Below, piece by piece: positions 63,599-64,000 of a DNA stretch of 64,000 nt (positions are counted from its first letter, which is position 1; every line of letters starts with the position of its first letter). The stretch is taken from assembly GCA_001897375.1 (NCBI GenBank), contig MKSU01000004.1, positions 24,825-88,824 of the forward strand, given 5' to 3'. The DNA comes from Sphingomonas sp. 67-36. GTDB taxonomy: Bacteria > Pseudomonadota > Alphaproteobacteria > Sphingomonadales > Sphingomonadaceae. A program made the position numbers and the translations under genes. The notes beneath the pieces are model-generated. The model did not search any database and was not told the origin of the DNA. It saw only the letters and a program-made list of their open reading frames with translations.

Positions 63599-64000
63599 TC
63601 ACACCACCCGATAAGGCACCACCCTGCGCACCGAAGGTTCCACCGCGATCGCGCGGTCGGTCGGCGGGAAGGCGCGCTGGTCGCAATCGTCGCGCGGGCA
63701 CAGGCGGCAGGAGATGCCGATCGGTGTGGGCGCGCGGGTGCGGTCCACCGCGTCGGCATAGACGAAATCGGCGGCGTGCGTCGCCTCGCAGCCGAGCACC
63801 ACGGCATAGCGCCGGGGCGCGCGCGCGAAGCTGCCGGAGGGTTTCACCAGCCCCTTCGCCATCGAGATATAGCGCACGCCGTCCGGCGTCTCGGCGTGCT
63901 GGACGAGGATGCGGTCGGGGATCGCGACCGCCTCGTGAACATGCCACAGCGGGCAGGCCCCGCCGAAGCGCGCGAATTGCAGGCGGGTGGCGGAGTGGCG
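63599..64000 (-). CDS. XRE-family/DUF2083 transcriptional regulator, C-terminal fragment
   Basis: The last 133 residues of a gene that enters from the right edge. ARFGGACPLWHVHEAVAIPDRIL, YAVVLGCEATHAADFVYAD and PIGISCRLCPRDDCDQRAFPPTDR are the signature of the DUF2083 domain at the end of ScfR/RamB/PrpR-type regulators, which have an N-terminal helix-turn-helix and an IrrE-like middle domain. Several cysteines (GAC, GC, C-x2-C-x4-C) could hold an iron-sulfur cluster, as reported for mycobacterial PrpR. Members control acetate or propionate use; acs lies 1.7 kb away. The N-terminal part is outside the window. Confidence 0.85.
   Translation of the reverse strand, partial: RHSATRLQFARFGGACPLWHVHEAVAIPDRILVQHAETPDGVRYISMAKGLVKPSGSFARAPRRYAVVLGCEATHAADFVYADAVDRTRAPTPIGISCRLCPRDDCDQRAFPPTDRAIAVEPSVRRVVPYRVV

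Overview
This 64 kb window is a high-GC alphaproteobacterial chromosome segment, most likely from a sphingomonad (Sphingomonas or a close relative). The evidence is C4-pathway 5-aminolevulinate synthase (hemA), the division ATPase MipZ, two TonB-dependent receptors of sphingomonad type, a PTS-Ntr enzyme I (ptsP), and the orders plsY-dprA-topA and cpoB-tilS-ftsH. Coding density is very high. Many neighbouring genes overlap by ATGA or GTGA, and no gene-free stretch exceeds about 160 bases. I saw no tRNA, rRNA, insertion sequence, prophage or CRISPR array.

Layout. 1-1180: 5' part of a TonB receptor running off the left edge. 1288-8189: TetR repressor, a perfect palindromic operator, a divergent RND tripartite efflux operon, and a small gene whose ribosome binding site is buried in a hairpin. 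8207-11863: aminotransferase and flavodoxin-fold oxidoreductase on the minus strand, then aidB. 11873-21743: accessory catabolic island, namely a TetR regulator divergent from an aromatic amine dehydrogenase operon (heavy chain, maturation proteins E and D, TTQ light chain, two cytochromes c, a frameshifted TonB receptor, an aldehyde dehydrogenase and an acyl-CoA ligase). 21808-25041: NIPSNAP-like and DUF1579-like pair divergent from a TetR and a secreted alpha/beta hydrolase. 25112-32847: OprB-like porin, then phoU-pstBACS and a second porin, with Pho-box candidates. 32961-36220: exonuclease, phosphohexomutase, J-domain protein and mipZ. 36263-44703: panC, a SEL1-like gene, topA-dprA-plsY, murI and a membrane protein. 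44749-49916: hemA, a lipoprotein, queG and a two-gene ABC exporter. 49966-51904: CYP153-like P450 and a membrane protein. 52065-59828: ftsH, tilS, cpoB, a RodZ-like protein, ptsP and a small gene. 59963-64000: acs, a reductase, a GNAT acetyltransferase and the C-terminal part of an XRE/DUF2083 regulator.

The most distinctive system is the aromatic amine dehydrogenase island. A periplasmic two-subunit TTQ enzyme would deaminate an arylalkylamine and pass electrons to dedicated cytochromes c. The aldehyde would be oxidised by the aldehyde dehydrogenase and activated by the CoA ligase, with the TonB receptor as an outer-membrane import step. The light chain has the two cofactor tryptophans at the family spacing and both key aspartates. 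No two-haem MauG-like gene is in the window, and the TonB receptor carries a one-base frameshift. Other points are an SD-sequestering hairpin, a TetR repressor with a zinc-finger-like cysteine tail, an apparent 60-bp duplication inside pstB, and an orphan CYP153-like P450.
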